A stretch of 64,000 nucleotides of DNA, taken from contig CAMNUE010000002.1 in NCBI GenBank assembly GCA_946560065.1, positions 142,950 to 206,949 on the forward strand, written 5' to 3'. Below the pieces are notes generated by a model. It saw nothing but the letters and a program-made list of their open reading frames with translations, was not told where the DNA came from and searched no databases. A program made the translations under genes and the position numbers. The stretch's first letter is position 1; every line of letters starts with the position of its first letter. Of the stretch, positions 25,295 through 34,550 are shown piece by piece. Origin of the DNA: an uncultured bacterium. GTDB lineage: Bacteria; Bacillota_I; Bacilli_A; RF39; UBA660.

Positions 25295-27733
25295 CTACAT
25301 TCTTGTATAAGAATCTCCATAATCATAACCGTATGAAGTATCTTGTCCAAGAATAAGTTGAGCATCAGCCAAAACCTTAACTAAGTCTTCTTTTCCTGCA
25401 AGCTGTGGTCTTAAATCATCAATTTCACGAGCTTGAGCAACTATCAATTTTTCTTGATCACGAACTTTACTTTCTAATGATTGACTCTTAGATTCTGCTT
25501 TAGCAAGTGCAGCTTCCATAGTTCTAATTTTACTAGTTAAGACTTCAATTTTTTGTTCTTGAATTTCAGCCTTATCAGCAATACTTCTTCTTGAAGCATT
25601 CAATTTTTCATATCTATCTTGATATCTACTAATCAAATTCTTCTGTTCTTTATTTTGTTTAATTAGATTTGCCATTGAATTAGCAACATCCATCATAATA
25701 TTATCTCTAGTAGTACGACGTGTTACTGAATCAAAAGTACTTCTATCAAAAGAATCTCTATAATCACTAACTATCTTATCAGCTTTTAAGATTGAATCTT
25801 TAAACAATGTCTCATCTAAATCATCATATTTAGAGAAAACATCCTCAGTATTCATTTTCATATCATCAACATCGCCCATAAAATCATCTGCTTGATTATC
25901 ATCATCTAAATCAGAAAATTCATCATCATTTTTTAACTCACTGTCAGAAGCACTACCAAATAATTCAGCGTCAATTTTATCAAAATCAATATTCAATTCA
26001 ATTTCACCGTCATCTTCTTTTATATCATCAGACTTATCTTCATCTTTGTCACCAGTTGACTCTTCAGTTTCCTTTGAAGAATCTTCTTTTTCTTCTATTT
26101 CAGTAGATTCTTCCTCTTTTGTTTCTTCATCTACTTCATCATCAGACTTATCTTCACCTTTGTCATCAGTTGACTTTTCAGTTTCTTCTGAAGTCTCTTC
26201 TTTTTCTTCTATTTCAGTAGATTCTTCCTCATTCGTTTCTTCATCTACCTCATCATCAGATTTATCTTCATCTTTTTCATCAGTTGACTCTTCAGTTTCT
26301 TCTGAAGCCTCTTCTTTTTCCTCTATTTCAGTAGATTCTTCCTCTTTTGTTTCTTCATCTACCTCATCATCAGATTTATCTTCATCTTTTTCATCAGTTG
26401 ACTCTTTAGTTTCTTCTGAAGCCTCTTCTTTTTCCTCTATTTCAGTAGATTCTTCCTCTTTCGTTTCTTCATCTACTTCATCATCAGATTTATCTTCATC
26501 TTTGTCGTCAGTTGACTCTTCAGTTTCCTCTGAAGTCTCTTCTTTTTTATCTTCTTCATCAACCAAATTAGTTAATCCGCTAATAAAATCTTGTGAAAAA
26601 TCATCCTCTAAATCATCTTTCGCCTTTGCATCATTTACCTCTGACTCATCATCAGATTTATCTTCATCCTTTTCATCATTCTCTTCAATAGCATCTGAGT
26701 TCTCATCTTCTTTTGTAGATTCATCAATAACACCAATCATAGTTTCATCAAGAGCACTAGTTAAATCTTGTGAAACAGATTCCATCTTATCATCACCTAA
26801 ATTAGCAACATCTGGTATTTCATCTGCAGTTGGTGTAAATCCAGTTTTTTCATCAGTATTATCTTCCACTTCATCATCAGCAGAAATACTTGGTATTTCA
26901 ATATCACCAATGCTAACACCACTTTGAACTGGAGAATCAACCACCTCATTAAATGCCTCTTCTGCAACTTCAGGAGCTATACCAGCAACAGCAATACTAT
27001 CACTAGGGACATTTATCTCATCAACTTCTTCTTTTACTTCATCTTGTGAAACATTTCCAGTTAATGCATCTTCAACAATTTCCTTAGGAACTTCAACACC
27101 ACTTACATCAATCTCATTAGTATCATTAGTTGGCGTAATATCACTTTGTACTTCTGGTGGTAAAATAGAATATTCAGTTATCTCACTATCTACAGTATTT
27201 TTACTAAAATATAATTTTCCATTACCCATTCCAATAAAACTAAAATACTCATTATTAACCAAATTATTTCCATTTATATCACAAACAGTAGCTTCAGAAA
27301 ATTGATCATTAAAGAAATAACGACCATCAACTCCCATCTTAGAATTCAAGCGTTCCTTAATAGTAGCTGGAGTAGAAACTAACTGAGTAGCAAATGATGG
27401 ATCATTTTTAAGAGCAATTGCATCAGTAACACATTTGCTAACTGGTTGAGCCTTTTCAACTAAAATGATATCGTCATTGATTTGCTTAATAGATTTATTA
27501 TCAAAAGGAATTATAATATTACCACTTTCGTCAATAACACCTACATTGCTAGCTTTAACCATAGGATCGATAGCTTCAACTAATAAAGTACTTGCAATTC
27601 TATTACCATTACTAAACTTTTTAGTATCTGTTTCGTCTAAAAAATAGTATTGCTTACCATCTTCTGTTACCCCATACATGCAATTAATATCACTACGATC
27701 TTTATATTTTACTATACCCTTTTGTATTTGCAT
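25295..27733 (-). CDS. Large acidic tandem-repeat protein
   Basis: An 812-aa protein in three parts. Residues 1-200 form a globular domain with no recognised family (GIVKYKDRSDINCMYGV, NGNLVNN-like turns). Residues 200-620 are disordered and very acidic, with about four near-identical 38-residue repeats (KSDDEVDEETKEEESTEIEE). The C-terminus (about 640-800) is a coiled coil with KLNASRRSIADKAEIQEQ and ends in YGYDYGDSYTRM. No signal peptide or membrane segment, so probably cytoplasmic. ATG 27733 follows GGTGGTGTTTTAT. Monocistronic. An architecture of sensor-like head, spacer and coiled coil fits a structural or morphogenetic protein. Confidence 0.7.
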   Translation of the reverse strand: MQIQKGIVKYKDRSDINCMYGVTEDGKQYYFLDETDTKKFSNGNRIASTLLVEAIDPMVKASNVGVIDESGNIIIPFDNKSIKQINDDIILVEKAQPVSKCVTDAIALKNDPSFATQLVSTPATIKERLNSKMGVDGRYFFNDQFSEATVCDINGNNLVNNEYFSFIGMGNGKLYFSKNTVDSEITEYSILPPEVQSDITPTNDTNEIDVSGVEVPKEIVEDALTGNVSQDEVKEEVDEINVPSDSIAVAGIAPEVAEEAFNEVVDSPVQSGVSIGDIEIPSISADDEVEDNTDEKTGFTPTADEIPDVANLGDDKMESVSQDLTSALDETMIGVIDESTKEDENSDAIEENDEKDEDKSDDESEVNDAKAKDDLEDDFSQDFISGLTNLVDEEDKKEETSEETEESTDDKDEDKSDDEVDEETKEEESTEIEEKEEASEETKESTDEKDEDKSDDEVDEETKEEESTEIEEKEEASEETEESTDEKDEDKSDDEVDEETNEEESTEIEEKEETSEETEKSTDDKGEDKSDDEVDEETKEEESTEIEEKEDSSKETEESTGDKDEDKSDDIKEDDGEIELNIDFDKIDAELFGSASDSELKNDDEFSDLDDDNQADDFMGDVDDMKMNTEDVFSKYDDLDETLFKDSILKADKIVSDYRDSFDRSTFDSVTRRTTRDNIMMDVANSMANLIKQNKEQKNLISRYQDRYEKLNASRRSIADKAEIQEQKIEVLTSKIRTMEAALAKAESKSQSLESKVRDQEKLIVAQAREIDDLRPQLAGKEDLVKVLADAQLILGQDTSYGYDYGDSYTRM
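26035..26515. repeat. 114-bp in-frame tandem repeats
   Basis: About four copies of a 114-base unit within the acidic gene, differing by a few substitutions. The opposite strand gives a Ser-rich shadow ORF. Recent expansion by slippage or recombination is likely. Confidence 0.85.
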
Positions 27734-27885
27734 ATAAAACACCACCCAATTATTCCTCTATTCTAATCTATTTAATAATATAACACAAAAAGTAAATCGA
27801 AACAATAGCTTTTTTAAAATAAAATTAACATAATTATAAAATTGCAATCTTCAGCTTAATAAGATAAAATAAAGATGGTGGTAAA

Positions 27886-28641
27886 ATGAAAAAGCAAAAT
27901 AATTTATTAATAGCAAGAACAATATTCTACCTAATAGTCTTTGTTTCACTAGGACTAATTGTTGTAAATGAAAAATCTAGTTCTCTATTAATGCCTAAAA
28001 TAAAAAAAGAAATTGATACTTACATAAAAAATAATTATAGTAGTATCGAAAATAGTCTTAATATAGATAAAATTGAATATAAAAATTCTACATATTCAGT
28101 TAAAGCAACATCTAAAGATAATAAAAATCATTACTTCTACATTTATTATACAAAGAAAAAAATAACTGACACTTATAAAAAAGATTATCTAAATGGAACA
28201 AATCTCTTCTCTAATTTAGAAAAAAAATTAAAAAAAGAAATAAATGAAAAAACATCTACTGATTGTAATATAGAAATACTATCAACCCTAGATAATTATA
28301 CAACTAAAGTTCAAGAAAGAATTTTAAATGAAGAAGACTTACTAAGTCTAAAGTTTTATATCATTAAAGAAGAATTAATTATAGATAACTGGTCTAGTAA
28401 AGAAATAACTAAAGCAATAAATAGTTTTTTAACCAAAATAAATTCTATAAATATTATTCCAAAATACTATGAAATTATAATAACTAATAAGAATGATATT
28501 ACTGAATCCATAAAAATATCAAATTTAACTGCAGATTTTATAACTAATCCATACCAAGAACAGATTATAAATGATATAATAAACGACAACAATTCAATAA
28601 TTTTAAAACAAAGTAAAATTGAATATGAATATTTAAATTAG
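27886..28641 (+). CDS. Hypothetical membrane-anchored extracytoplasmic protein
   Basis: A 251-aa protein with an N-terminal transmembrane segment (TIFYLIVFVSLGLIVV, about 12-28) and a Lys/Asn-rich extracytoplasmic part without recognised domain. Shine-Dalgarno GATGGTGGTAAA. It precedes the HIT gene by 10 bases, so the two are co-transcribed. Divergent from the acidic repeat gene. Confidence 0.6.
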   Translation: MKKQNNLLIARTIFYLIVFVSLGLIVVNEKSSSLLMPKIKKEIDTYIKNNYSSIENSLNIDKIEYKNSTYSVKATSKDNKNHYFYIYYTKKKITDTYKKDYLNGTNLFSNLEKKLKKEINEKTSTDCNIEILSTLDNYTTKVQERILNEEDLLSLKFYIIKEELIIDNWSSKEITKAINSFLTKINSINIIPKYYEIIITNKNDITESIKISNLTADFITNPYQEQIINDIINDNNSIILKQSKIEYEYLN

Positions 28642-28651
28642 GAGGAATATT

Positions 28652-29047
28652 ATGAAAGATTGTTTATTTTGTAAAATTATAAAAGGTGAAATACCTTCAA
28701 AAACTATTTATGAAGATGAAATGTGTAAAGTATTTTTAGACATAGATCCAAAAACCAATGGGGATTTACTTATTGTCACAAAGAAACATCAAGAAAATCT
28801 TTTAGAGATTGACGAAGAATTTATAACTCATGCTTACCGTCTAGCAAAAGAAAAATTTTATCCTCTTTTAAAGGAAAAATTAAGTTGTGATGGTCTAACT
28901 ATTGTTCAAAATAATTTTTATGGTCCTATGGTTCAACATTTTCATTTTCATCTAACTCCTCGTTATAAAAATGATGAGTATAAAGAAATCTCAAATAAAG
29001 ATTTATTAGAAGACATAGATGAAATATATACTAAATTAACCAAGTAA
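28652..29047 (+). CDS. hit: HIT-family nucleotide-binding hydrolase
   Basis: A 131-aa Hint-type histidine-triad protein that hydrolyses nucleoside phosphoramidates or similar. It begins DCLFCKIIKGEIPSKTIYED, with a CxxC pair, and has the triad QHFHFHLTPRY (HxHxHx). Start follows TAGGAGGAATATT. Its 3' end overlaps the convergent membrane gene by 17 bases. Confidence 0.93.
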   Translation: MKDCLFCKIIKGEIPSKTIYEDEMCKVFLDIDPKTNGDLLIVTKKHQENLLEIDEEFITHAYRLAKEKFYPLLKEKLSCDGLTIVQNNFYGPMVQHFHFHLTPRYKNDEYKEISNKDLLEDIDEIYTKLTK

Positions 29048-29525
29048 AAATAGCATCAATTAAATGAATGCCAAGTAATATTATTGTTAATATTCTTGGT
29101 ATTTTTTTTATATAAACATCTATTAATGGTTTTAATTCCCAAACAAATAATAATGAAAGAAATCCCCATAATAAACTCATTTCAATTGATATATAAGGCC
29201 CTATATTAAATCTTTTACTTTCATAGCTCCAAAATGTTCTATGAAAGACTTTTTCTATTAGTAAACCCCCTGCCTCTTCAACTATCGTTATTGTTATAAA
29301 AAGAATCAGAAAGGATAAAATAAATTTAGAAGGAGTTTTAATCTTTAATCTAAATATTTTATTCGTAACAAAACTTGCAAGTACTATACCAAAACCATAT
29401 ACAGGAATCCATGGTCCATATAAAATACCATTATTCATTGATGGTATAAAGAAATTCTTCATAGTAGTTTCAAGGATATATCCTAAAAAGCAACCTATAA
29501 AATACATATCTATATAATAAAACAT
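29031..29525 (-). CDS. CmpB-like (ABC-transporter type IV) membrane protein
   Basis: A 164-aa membrane protein with four to five hydrophobic helices. FYYIDMYFIGCFLGYILETT, then GILYGPWIPVYGFGIVL, match the PF06541-type family annotated as putative ABC transporter or CmpB, whose function is not established. ATG 29525 after GGTGATTTG is preferred to the upstream track start in an Asn run. Confidence 0.7.
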   Translation of the reverse strand: MFYYIDMYFIGCFLGYILETTMKNFFIPSMNNGILYGPWIPVYGFGIVLASFVTNKIFRLKIKTPSKFILSFLILFITITIVEEAGGLLIEKVFHRTFWSYESKRFNIGPYISIEMSLLWGFLSLLFVWELKPLIDVYIKKIPRILTIILLGIHLIDAIFTWLI

Positions 29526-29549
29526 CAAATCACCATTATTATTATTAAC

Positions 29550-29576
29550 CAAAAGAAAAAGAGGTATACCCTCTTA
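29550..29576 (-). terminator. Terminator after YjcZ-like gene
   Basis: AAGAGG-GTATA-CCTCTT stem followed by TTTCTTTT on the minus strand. Confidence 0.8.
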
Positions 29577-29714
29577 ATAAAATAATGCTCCTCCAATTAT
29601 AATAGCTAACAAGATGTATAAAATAATAACTACTAAGAAACCATTTCCTGTACCCTTACTGCTATTATTTGTAGTGCAACAAGTTGTTGTTACTGTTTCT
29701 TTAGGGCAAGACAT
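29574..29714 (-). CDS. YjcZ-like small membrane protein (46 aa)
   Basis: Below the ORF-track cutoff. It reads MSCPKETVTTTCCTTNNSS, then GFLVVIILYILLAIIIGGALFY: a Cys-rich head and a single transmembrane helix, the layout of the small YjcZ/YhdX sporulation proteins. Shine-Dalgarno GGAGGTGTGATGA lies before the ATG. It follows a similar gene 14 bases upstream. Confidence 0.7.
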   Translation of the reverse strand: MSCPKETVTTTCCTTNNSSKGTGNGFLVVIILYILLAIIIGGALFY

Positions 29715-29727
29715 TCATCACACCTCC

Positions 29728-29832
29728 TTAAATCCAAGCTCCAAGAATTATGATTAAAAGTATAAATAACACAAGTATAATCGCTGCTGATGAACCACAA
29801 GATGTTCCACAAGATGATCCACAATTAGTCAT
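29728..29832 (-). CDS. YjcZ-like small membrane protein (34 aa)
   Basis: Below the track cutoff. It reads MTNCGSSCGTSCGSSAA, then IILVLFILLIIILGAWI. The hydrophobic tail is a close match to the YjcZ-family consensus. AAAAGGAGGAATGAGC precedes the ATG at 29832; an in-frame ATG at 29838 is too close to the Shine-Dalgarno. Small tail-anchored proteins of this kind are expressed in spores in Bacillus. Confidence 0.75.
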   Translation of the reverse strand: MTNCGSSCGTSCGSSAAIILVLFILLIIILGAWI

Positions 29833-29963
29833 GCTCATTCCTCCTTTTTATTTGCTTTCATCATATTCTATGGCAAAGTACCAAAATATGTGCTTATATA
29901 TATCATATTTATTGCACTAAATTCTTTTTTTTGTTATTATTTAAATGTATGGGAGGAATTTAA

Positions 29964-30974
29964 ATGAAAAACAAAAAAATTATTATATGCTTAAGTTCTT
30001 TACTTGCAATATCATTAATCGCAACTGGATGTGGTAAAGAAATTGAAGTAAAAAACGGTTCAAAAGTAGCAGCATCTCTAGATGATTCTAAATTTACAGC
30101 AACAGAATATTATAATGAAATTAAAAAAGATAATATTTCAAAATTAATCGATATGATGGATTCAAGTATCCTTGCTAAAAAGTATAAAAATAGTAAAGAT
30201 GAAGATGAAGCTGTAACAAAACAAATCGATCAAATAAAATCAAATTATGGTTCAGATGAAGATGCCTACAAAAACATTCTTAAACAATATTTTGGTGTCG
30301 AAAGTGAAAAAGAACTTGAAGAAAAATTAAGATTAGAATACAAAAGAACAAACGCAGTTAAAGACTACGTTAAGAAAAATCTTAAAGATGATGAAATAAA
30401 AAAATACTATGAAGAAAATATTTATGGAGATATGAAAGCAAGCCATATCTTAATAACAGCTGATGTTAAAGATGATGCTACTGATGAAGAAAAAACTGAA
30501 GCTGAAAATAAAGCTAAAGAAGAAGCAGAAAAAATAATTAAACAACTTGATGAAGGAAAAAAATTCGCAGATCTTGCTAAGAAAAATTCTAAAGATGAAT
30601 CAAATGCTTCTAATGGTGGAGACTTAGGATACTTTAGTTATGACGATATGGTAGAAGAATTCAGTAAAGCAACTAAAGAATTAAAAGTTAACGAATATAC
30701 AAAAGAACCAGTTAAAACAGAATATGGTTATCATATCATTTTAAAAACAGGTGAAAAGAAAAAACCAAAACTAGATAAAGTAAAAAAAGATATTAAAGAA
30801 AAACTTCAAGAACAAAAATTAAATGATGACCAAGGCCTATATTACGAAGCACTATTAGAAATCAGAAAAGAAAACAAAATCAAATGGAACGATGATTCAT
30901 TAAAAAAAGCATATAATGATTACATGAATAATTTAATTGAAACAGCAAGAACACAAAGCAATAATATTCAATAA
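29964..30974 (+). CDS. prsA: PrsA-like foldase lipoprotein
   Basis: A 336-aa extracytoplasmic peptidyl-prolyl isomerase that helps secreted proteins fold. The lipobox ATGC-G (LIATGCGKE, Cys about 23) makes it a lipoprotein. A parvulin domain (about 150-260) shows ASHILITADV, NGGDLGYFSYDDMVEEF and VKTEYGYHIILKTGEKK. Start after GGGAGGAATTTAA. Monocistronic. It likely serves the many secreted enzymes and adhesins of this genome. Confidence 0.93.
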   Translation: MKNKKIIICLSSLLAISLIATGCGKEIEVKNGSKVAASLDDSKFTATEYYNEIKKDNISKLIDMMDSSILAKKYKNSKDEDEAVTKQIDQIKSNYGSDEDAYKNILKQYFGVESEKELEEKLRLEYKRTNAVKDYVKKNLKDDEIKKYYEENIYGDMKASHILITADVKDDATDEEKTEAENKAKEEAEKIIKQLDEGKKFADLAKKNSKDESNASNGGDLGYFSYDDMVEEFSKATKELKVNEYTKEPVKTEYGYHIILKTGEKKKPKLDKVKKDIKEKLQEQKLNDDQGLYYEALLEIRKENKIKWNDDSLKKAYNDYMNNLIETARTQSNNIQ

Positions 30975-31014
30975 AGAAAAGACTAATTCATAAGTAAAAG
31001 AATTAGTCTTTTTC
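30975..31014. terminator. Bidirectional terminator
   Basis: AAAAGACTAATTC / GAATTAGTCTTTT, 13-base stem between convergent prsA and the GT-C-like gene. Confidence 0.95.
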
Positions 31015-32430
31015 ATTAACCTTTTTATAAAAAATCAACTTATCATTTTTATATAAAACATCATAATTATCATTATATTTCAAATAAGTATTAATAGGAT
31101 ATTCCTTATCAACTAAAAAATAATCAAAATCATATTTATCAATCAATTTAACATAATCAGACTTTAATACTGAGATATTTAAATAATCCTTATAATTATA
31201 AGCTGTATATAAATCTGCTCTTCCATCGATAAACACTTTTATATCATTATAAATTAATTCTCCACCATAATCATACATATTAAACAATCTCTTAGGATTT
31301 TCTTTTTTTATAATCTCAATAACTTCACTATTTAAAAATTTTTGATACTTACTATCGATAGCGCTTTTTATATTGACAATAAACATTCCAACCAATATTA
31401 CACATAATAACATAATACTCTCAAAAGTACCCTTATCAATTTTTCTTTCCTTAATATAGAAAAATATAATATAAGACATAACAATATAAGTATAAAACCA
31501 AAATCTAATACTCTTTAAACCCAAATAAGTAACTACACCAAATAATATTAAATCCATAAACTCAATTTTTTTATCACTAAATAGAAAAATCATAACAATA
31601 ATAATCAAAAAAATAAAATAAATGTAATGATAAACTTCACTTAAAGAAGTACCTCTCCATTCAGATATATTACTAAGCATAGTTGCATCTAACATATTTA
31701 AATAAGGGTATATAAACATTTTAAAACCATGTAAATTTATACATACACATAAAATACATAAAATCATAACAACAAAATATTTTAGAAGTTGTTTCTTAGT
31801 CATTCTCTTAGCTTCTATTTTCTTTTTTCTAAATGAAAATAACCCACCTATTAGAAAAATCAAACAAAATAAATAAGGTAAATTACTACTTCCACCATGA
31901 ACATTTGCCCAAATAATTGTAATTAAAGGTAAAAAATAAATTTTTTTTGAATCCTCATTTTTATATAAATCATAAAGAAATGATATAGTAAGTGCCAACA
32001 AAGAAAAACTAATCATATGAGGTCTTACCTGAATAAAAGTAAGCATCATAATAAAAAAGACTAGATACCAAATTAAAGTAAATGGGATATTCTTCAAATA
32101 ATTTTTTTTATTTGTTAAAAATAAAATAAAAATCAAACTACCTATCGTAAGTAATCCATATATAACCATATGATACCTTCCAAATAAAACCTTAAGTCCA
32201 TAAATAATTACATCAAACAACCATTCATGACTCATCCAATACTTTGATTCTAAAAACCAAGAAAAAACATCTCTTTTTAAAAGTCCATTATGAAACATAT
32301 ATTCTCCAGCTTTTATATGCCAAAAATAATCAGGATCAACTCTTATAAAAGTTACTAAAAATAAAACTAAACAAAAAGTCAAAATACTTAATCCAATAAA
32401 TAACTTGCTTTTAATATTCTTCTCCTTCAT
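31003..32430 (-). CDS. GT-C-like polytopic membrane protein
   Basis: A 475-aa protein with about ten to twelve transmembrane helices and a soluble C-terminus (about 385-475). The first extracellular loop carries DPDYFWHIKAGEYMFHNG and DVFSWF, the pattern of GT-C-type glycosyltransferase-like families with an acidic loop motif. The donor and acceptor are unknown. Its start overlaps the recX end by 20 bases (MKEKNIKSK within EGEEY). Confidence 0.6.
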   Translation of the reverse strand: MKEKNIKSKLFIGLSILTFCLVLFLVTFIRVDPDYFWHIKAGEYMFHNGLLKRDVFSWFLESKYWMSHEWLFDVIIYGLKVLFGRYHMVIYGLLTIGSLIFILFLTNKKNYLKNIPFTLIWYLVFFIMMLTFIQVRPHMISFSLLALTISFLYDLYKNEDSKKIYFLPLITIIWANVHGGSSNLPYLFCLIFLIGGLFSFRKKKIEAKRMTKKQLLKYFVVMILCILCVCINLHGFKMFIYPYLNMLDATMLSNISEWRGTSLSEVYHYIYFIFLIIIVMIFLFSDKKIEFMDLILFGVVTYLGLKSIRFWFYTYIVMSYIIFFYIKERKIDKGTFESIMLLCVILVGMFIVNIKSAIDSKYQKFLNSEVIEIIKKENPKRLFNMYDYGGELIYNDIKVFIDGRADLYTAYNYKDYLNISVLKSDYVKLIDKYDFDYFLVDKEYPINTYLKYNDNYDVLYKNDKLIFYKKVNEKD

Positions 32431-33166
32431 ACTTCAAACCTTTCTGGAACAGTTTCTCCCTAATTTTACTTTCAAGTTCTCTACCACTATATTTTCTACT
32501 TAATCTTCTATACAATTTATCATATTCTCTTTTCGCAATATCCGAATCATTTTCAAAGGTATAGTTATTAATAACTGAATTGATTAACAAATTATCATAC
32601 CCAAGTAATTTTAAATCATTATATATCTTTTGTTTTAAAATATTCCCTCCTCTAGTTCTATTACTCTTTAATCCCTTATTAACAATCTTAGTAATCTTTT
32701 CTTTTTGCGTATCTTCATCAAAAATATTCATCTCTTCATTAATAATATTACTATCAATTTTCTTATCAAGTAATTCTCTTTCTAATTTCAAAGGTCCTTT
32801 ACTAGTTGTAATCATTTGATTATTAATATAACTTCTCGCATAACTTCTATCGTTAAGATAGCCTTGCTTCATTAGCTTTTCAATTGCTTTATCAATCAAA
32901 TCATTAGGGTACTCTTTCTTCTGCAAAAAAAGAGTCAAGTCATAAGTACTTTTAAATCTAGCCTTAATATTATTAAGCGCAACGTAATAAACATCACATT
33001 CTAAATTATAATCATTTATCTCTTTTAAATCGACATCTAGTATTTCTTTCTTTAAAAGCAATTCAAATTTTAATATAACCTCTTCATATAAAGATAATAC
33101 CCTTCCATCTTCAAGTTCAACTTTATATATACCTTTAGCACCTTTTTTATATTTAATTATTTTCAA
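32411..33166 (-). CDS. recX: Regulatory protein RecX
   Basis: A 251-aa RecX protein that modulates RecA filaments. The three-helix repeats are visible: YPNDLIDKAIEKLMKQGYLNDRSYARSYI, then STKGP-like TTSKGPLKLERELLDKKID, and a third copy in the C-terminal half (about 180-245). The start is TTG (33166) preceded by TTAGGTGATGTTTAT. It is not next to recA, which lies at 50143. Confidence 0.9.
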   Translation of the reverse strand: MKIIKYKKGAKGIYKVELEDGRVLSLYEEVILKFELLLKKEILDVDLKEINDYNLECDVYYVALNNIKARFKSTYDLTLFLQKKEYPNDLIDKAIEKLMKQGYLNDRSYARSYINNQMITTSKGPLKLERELLDKKIDSNIINEEMNIFDEDTQKEKITKIVNKGLKSNRTRGGNILKQKIYNDLKLLGYDNLLINSVINNYTFENDSDIAKREYDKLYRRLSRKYSGRELESKIREKLFQKGLKYEGEEY

Positions 33167-33248
33167 ATAAACATCACCTAACCAAAGTATAACATATCAA
33201 AAACTTAAAACAAAATAAATATTGAATTATCAAATATCAAAGAGAATA

Positions 33249-33271
33249 TAAAAAAAGAGGATTAATCCTCT
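33249..33271 (-). terminator. Terminator after rpoZ
   Basis: AGAGGATTAATCCTCT perfect hairpin followed by TTTTTTT on the minus strand. Confidence 0.85.
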
Positions 33272-33468
33272 CTTTGTTTCACCTCGATTAAGCCTTCAGA
33301 AACTTCCTCAAGGGCCCTCCCAATATTCTTTTTACTTTTGTAGTCGGATTCAGGCATTTGTAAATATCCTTCTCTTGAAATTTGTTTACTTCTTCTAGCT
33401 GCAATATGAACAAGTTCATACTTAGAATCCACAATGTTAAGTAACTTATCGATAGATGGATAAATCAT
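33262..33468 (-). CDS. rpoZ: RNA polymerase omega subunit
   Basis: A 68-aa omega subunit that supports RNA polymerase assembly. MIYPSIDKLLNIVDSKYELVHIAARRSKQI and NIGRALEEVSEGLI are conserved. The track ORF adds 21 hydrophobic residues upstream; ATG 33468 after AGGGAGTGTGATATTA is the real start. It is a stand-alone gene here, not next to gmk. Confidence 0.92.
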   Translation of the reverse strand: MIYPSIDKLLNIVDSKYELVHIAARRSKQISREGYLQMPESDYKSKKNIGRALEEVSEGLIEVKQRED

Positions 33469-33555
33469 TAATATCACACTCCCTATTATAAGAATAAACT
33501 TATCAATGTAAAATATCAAGTAAAGTGACATAATTAGACATCATTGTTTACAATA

Positions 33556-33581
33556 AAAAAATCCAGACCTAAGTCTGGAAC
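33556..33581 (-). terminator. Terminator after cotD-like gene
   Basis: TCCAGAC-TTAG-GTCTGGA followed by TTTTTTT on the minus strand. Confidence 0.9.
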
Positions 33582-33585
33582 AATA

Positions 33586-33912
33586 CTACCTAAACTGACA
33601 ACAAGAACCACACTGAACATTGCTTACTGTATTTTCTTCACTACAAGTATATTGTGGTCTATAAGTATGTTTGTAAACATGATGATTAATAATTCTTGTA
33701 TGAATAGGACAAACATGTGGAACTTCATGGAAAAAAGTTCTATGAACACATTTTTCTTGAACACCCTCATTTACAGGTGAATTCATAGGTCCAGCACCAT
33801 TACCATAATTCATCATATTAACATCAACGTTCATATCATTGTTAATATAATTATTATCTCCCGAAACATTGTTTTCCATATTCATATTTTGAAATAATTC
33901 ATTACTAAACAT
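33586..33912 (-). CDS. CotD-like spore coat protein
   Basis: A 108-aa protein with an Asn/Met-rich N-terminus and a Cys/His-rich core: VPHVCPIHTRIINHHVYKHTYRP, then CSEENTVSNVQCGSCCQFR. The HHVYKH segment is the hallmark of CotD-family coat proteins. Length fits. AGGAGGTATTAT precedes the ATG. It is monocistronic with a strong terminator. This is the best single sign in the window that the host forms spores. Confidence 0.82.
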   Translation of the reverse strand: MFSNELFQNMNMENNVSGDNNYINNDMNVDVNMMNYGNGAGPMNSPVNEGVQEKCVHRTFFHEVPHVCPIHTRIINHHVYKHTYRPQYTCSEENTVSNVQCGSCCQFR

Positions 33913-33967
33913 TATAATACCTCCTAGAATATCATATGTAGATTATATTTTTTTTCCACATAAAAAG

Positions 33968-33993
33968 CCCAAAAAAAGCACTAATGTGCTTTT
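33968..33993 (-). terminator. Terminator after the ffh operon
   Basis: AAAGCAC-ATTA-GTGCTTT followed by TTTTT on the minus strand. Confidence 0.8.
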
Positions 33994-34003
33994 TAATAAA
34001 TTT

Positions 34004-34540
34004 CTATAATATAAATGAAGTGTTATCTGCCAATTGAGAAGTTGCCTCATCAACCATTGAAGAAAGTATATCAACTTTTTGATTAAGCAAAACTTGTGCA
34101 ATACTATCAAAAGAAATACCTATTTCAGTTAATACTAAAGAAATATCTCCTTTAGCTAGATTAATATCATTAAATTTAAGTTTCTCATAGCAATCATCCA
34201 TAGCCTTAACATTATCAAAGGCAATATAAGTATATGAATTATCAGCATTGTCCCACGATAATAATTGATTATAGCTAATACCATCACTACTTTGCACCTG
34301 CTTGATAACTACACAATCATCTAATACCACACCTCTAGACTTTGTAACTATTTCTTCATTTTTACTCTCTGTTTCAAATTCTAATAACCCTAAATCATCA
34401 AAAGAAAATTGAATATCAGCTGTTCCTAAATAAGCATTCATAGAACAACTACCATTCTTATTTACTAAATCATTCAAAACTCCAACTTCTCTTTGTCTTT
34501 CAACCCCTAAATAGCTATTTGTAACTTCATTTATATTCAT
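34004..34540 (-). CDS. Hypothetical protein downstream of ffh
   Basis: A 178-aa soluble protein without recognised family. It is acidic with alternating beta-type segments (SFDDLGLLEFETES, YTYIAFDNVKA) and a helical C-terminus. Shine-Dalgarno AAGGAGAAAATT. It starts 11 bases after ffh ends, so it is co-transcribed with it. No function can be given. Confidence 0.6.
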   Translation of the reverse strand: MNINEVTNSYLGVERQREVGVLNDLVNKNGSCSMNAYLGTADIQFSFDDLGLLEFETESKNEEIVTKSRGVVLDDCVVIKQVQSSDGISYNQLLSWDNADNSYTYIAFDNVKAMDDCYEKLKFNDINLAKGDISLVLTEIGISFDSIAQVLLNQKVDILSSMVDEATSQLADNTSFIL

Positions 34541-34550
34541 AATTTTCTCC

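Noticed and set aside
26035-26515. Regular repeats that could be a CRISPR array
   Set aside because: The units are contiguous, coding and without unique spacers; no cas genes nearby.
26046-26927. Ser-rich 293-aa ORF on the plus strand
   Set aside because: Mirror of the acidic repeat gene; no ribosome-binding site and low-complexity composition.
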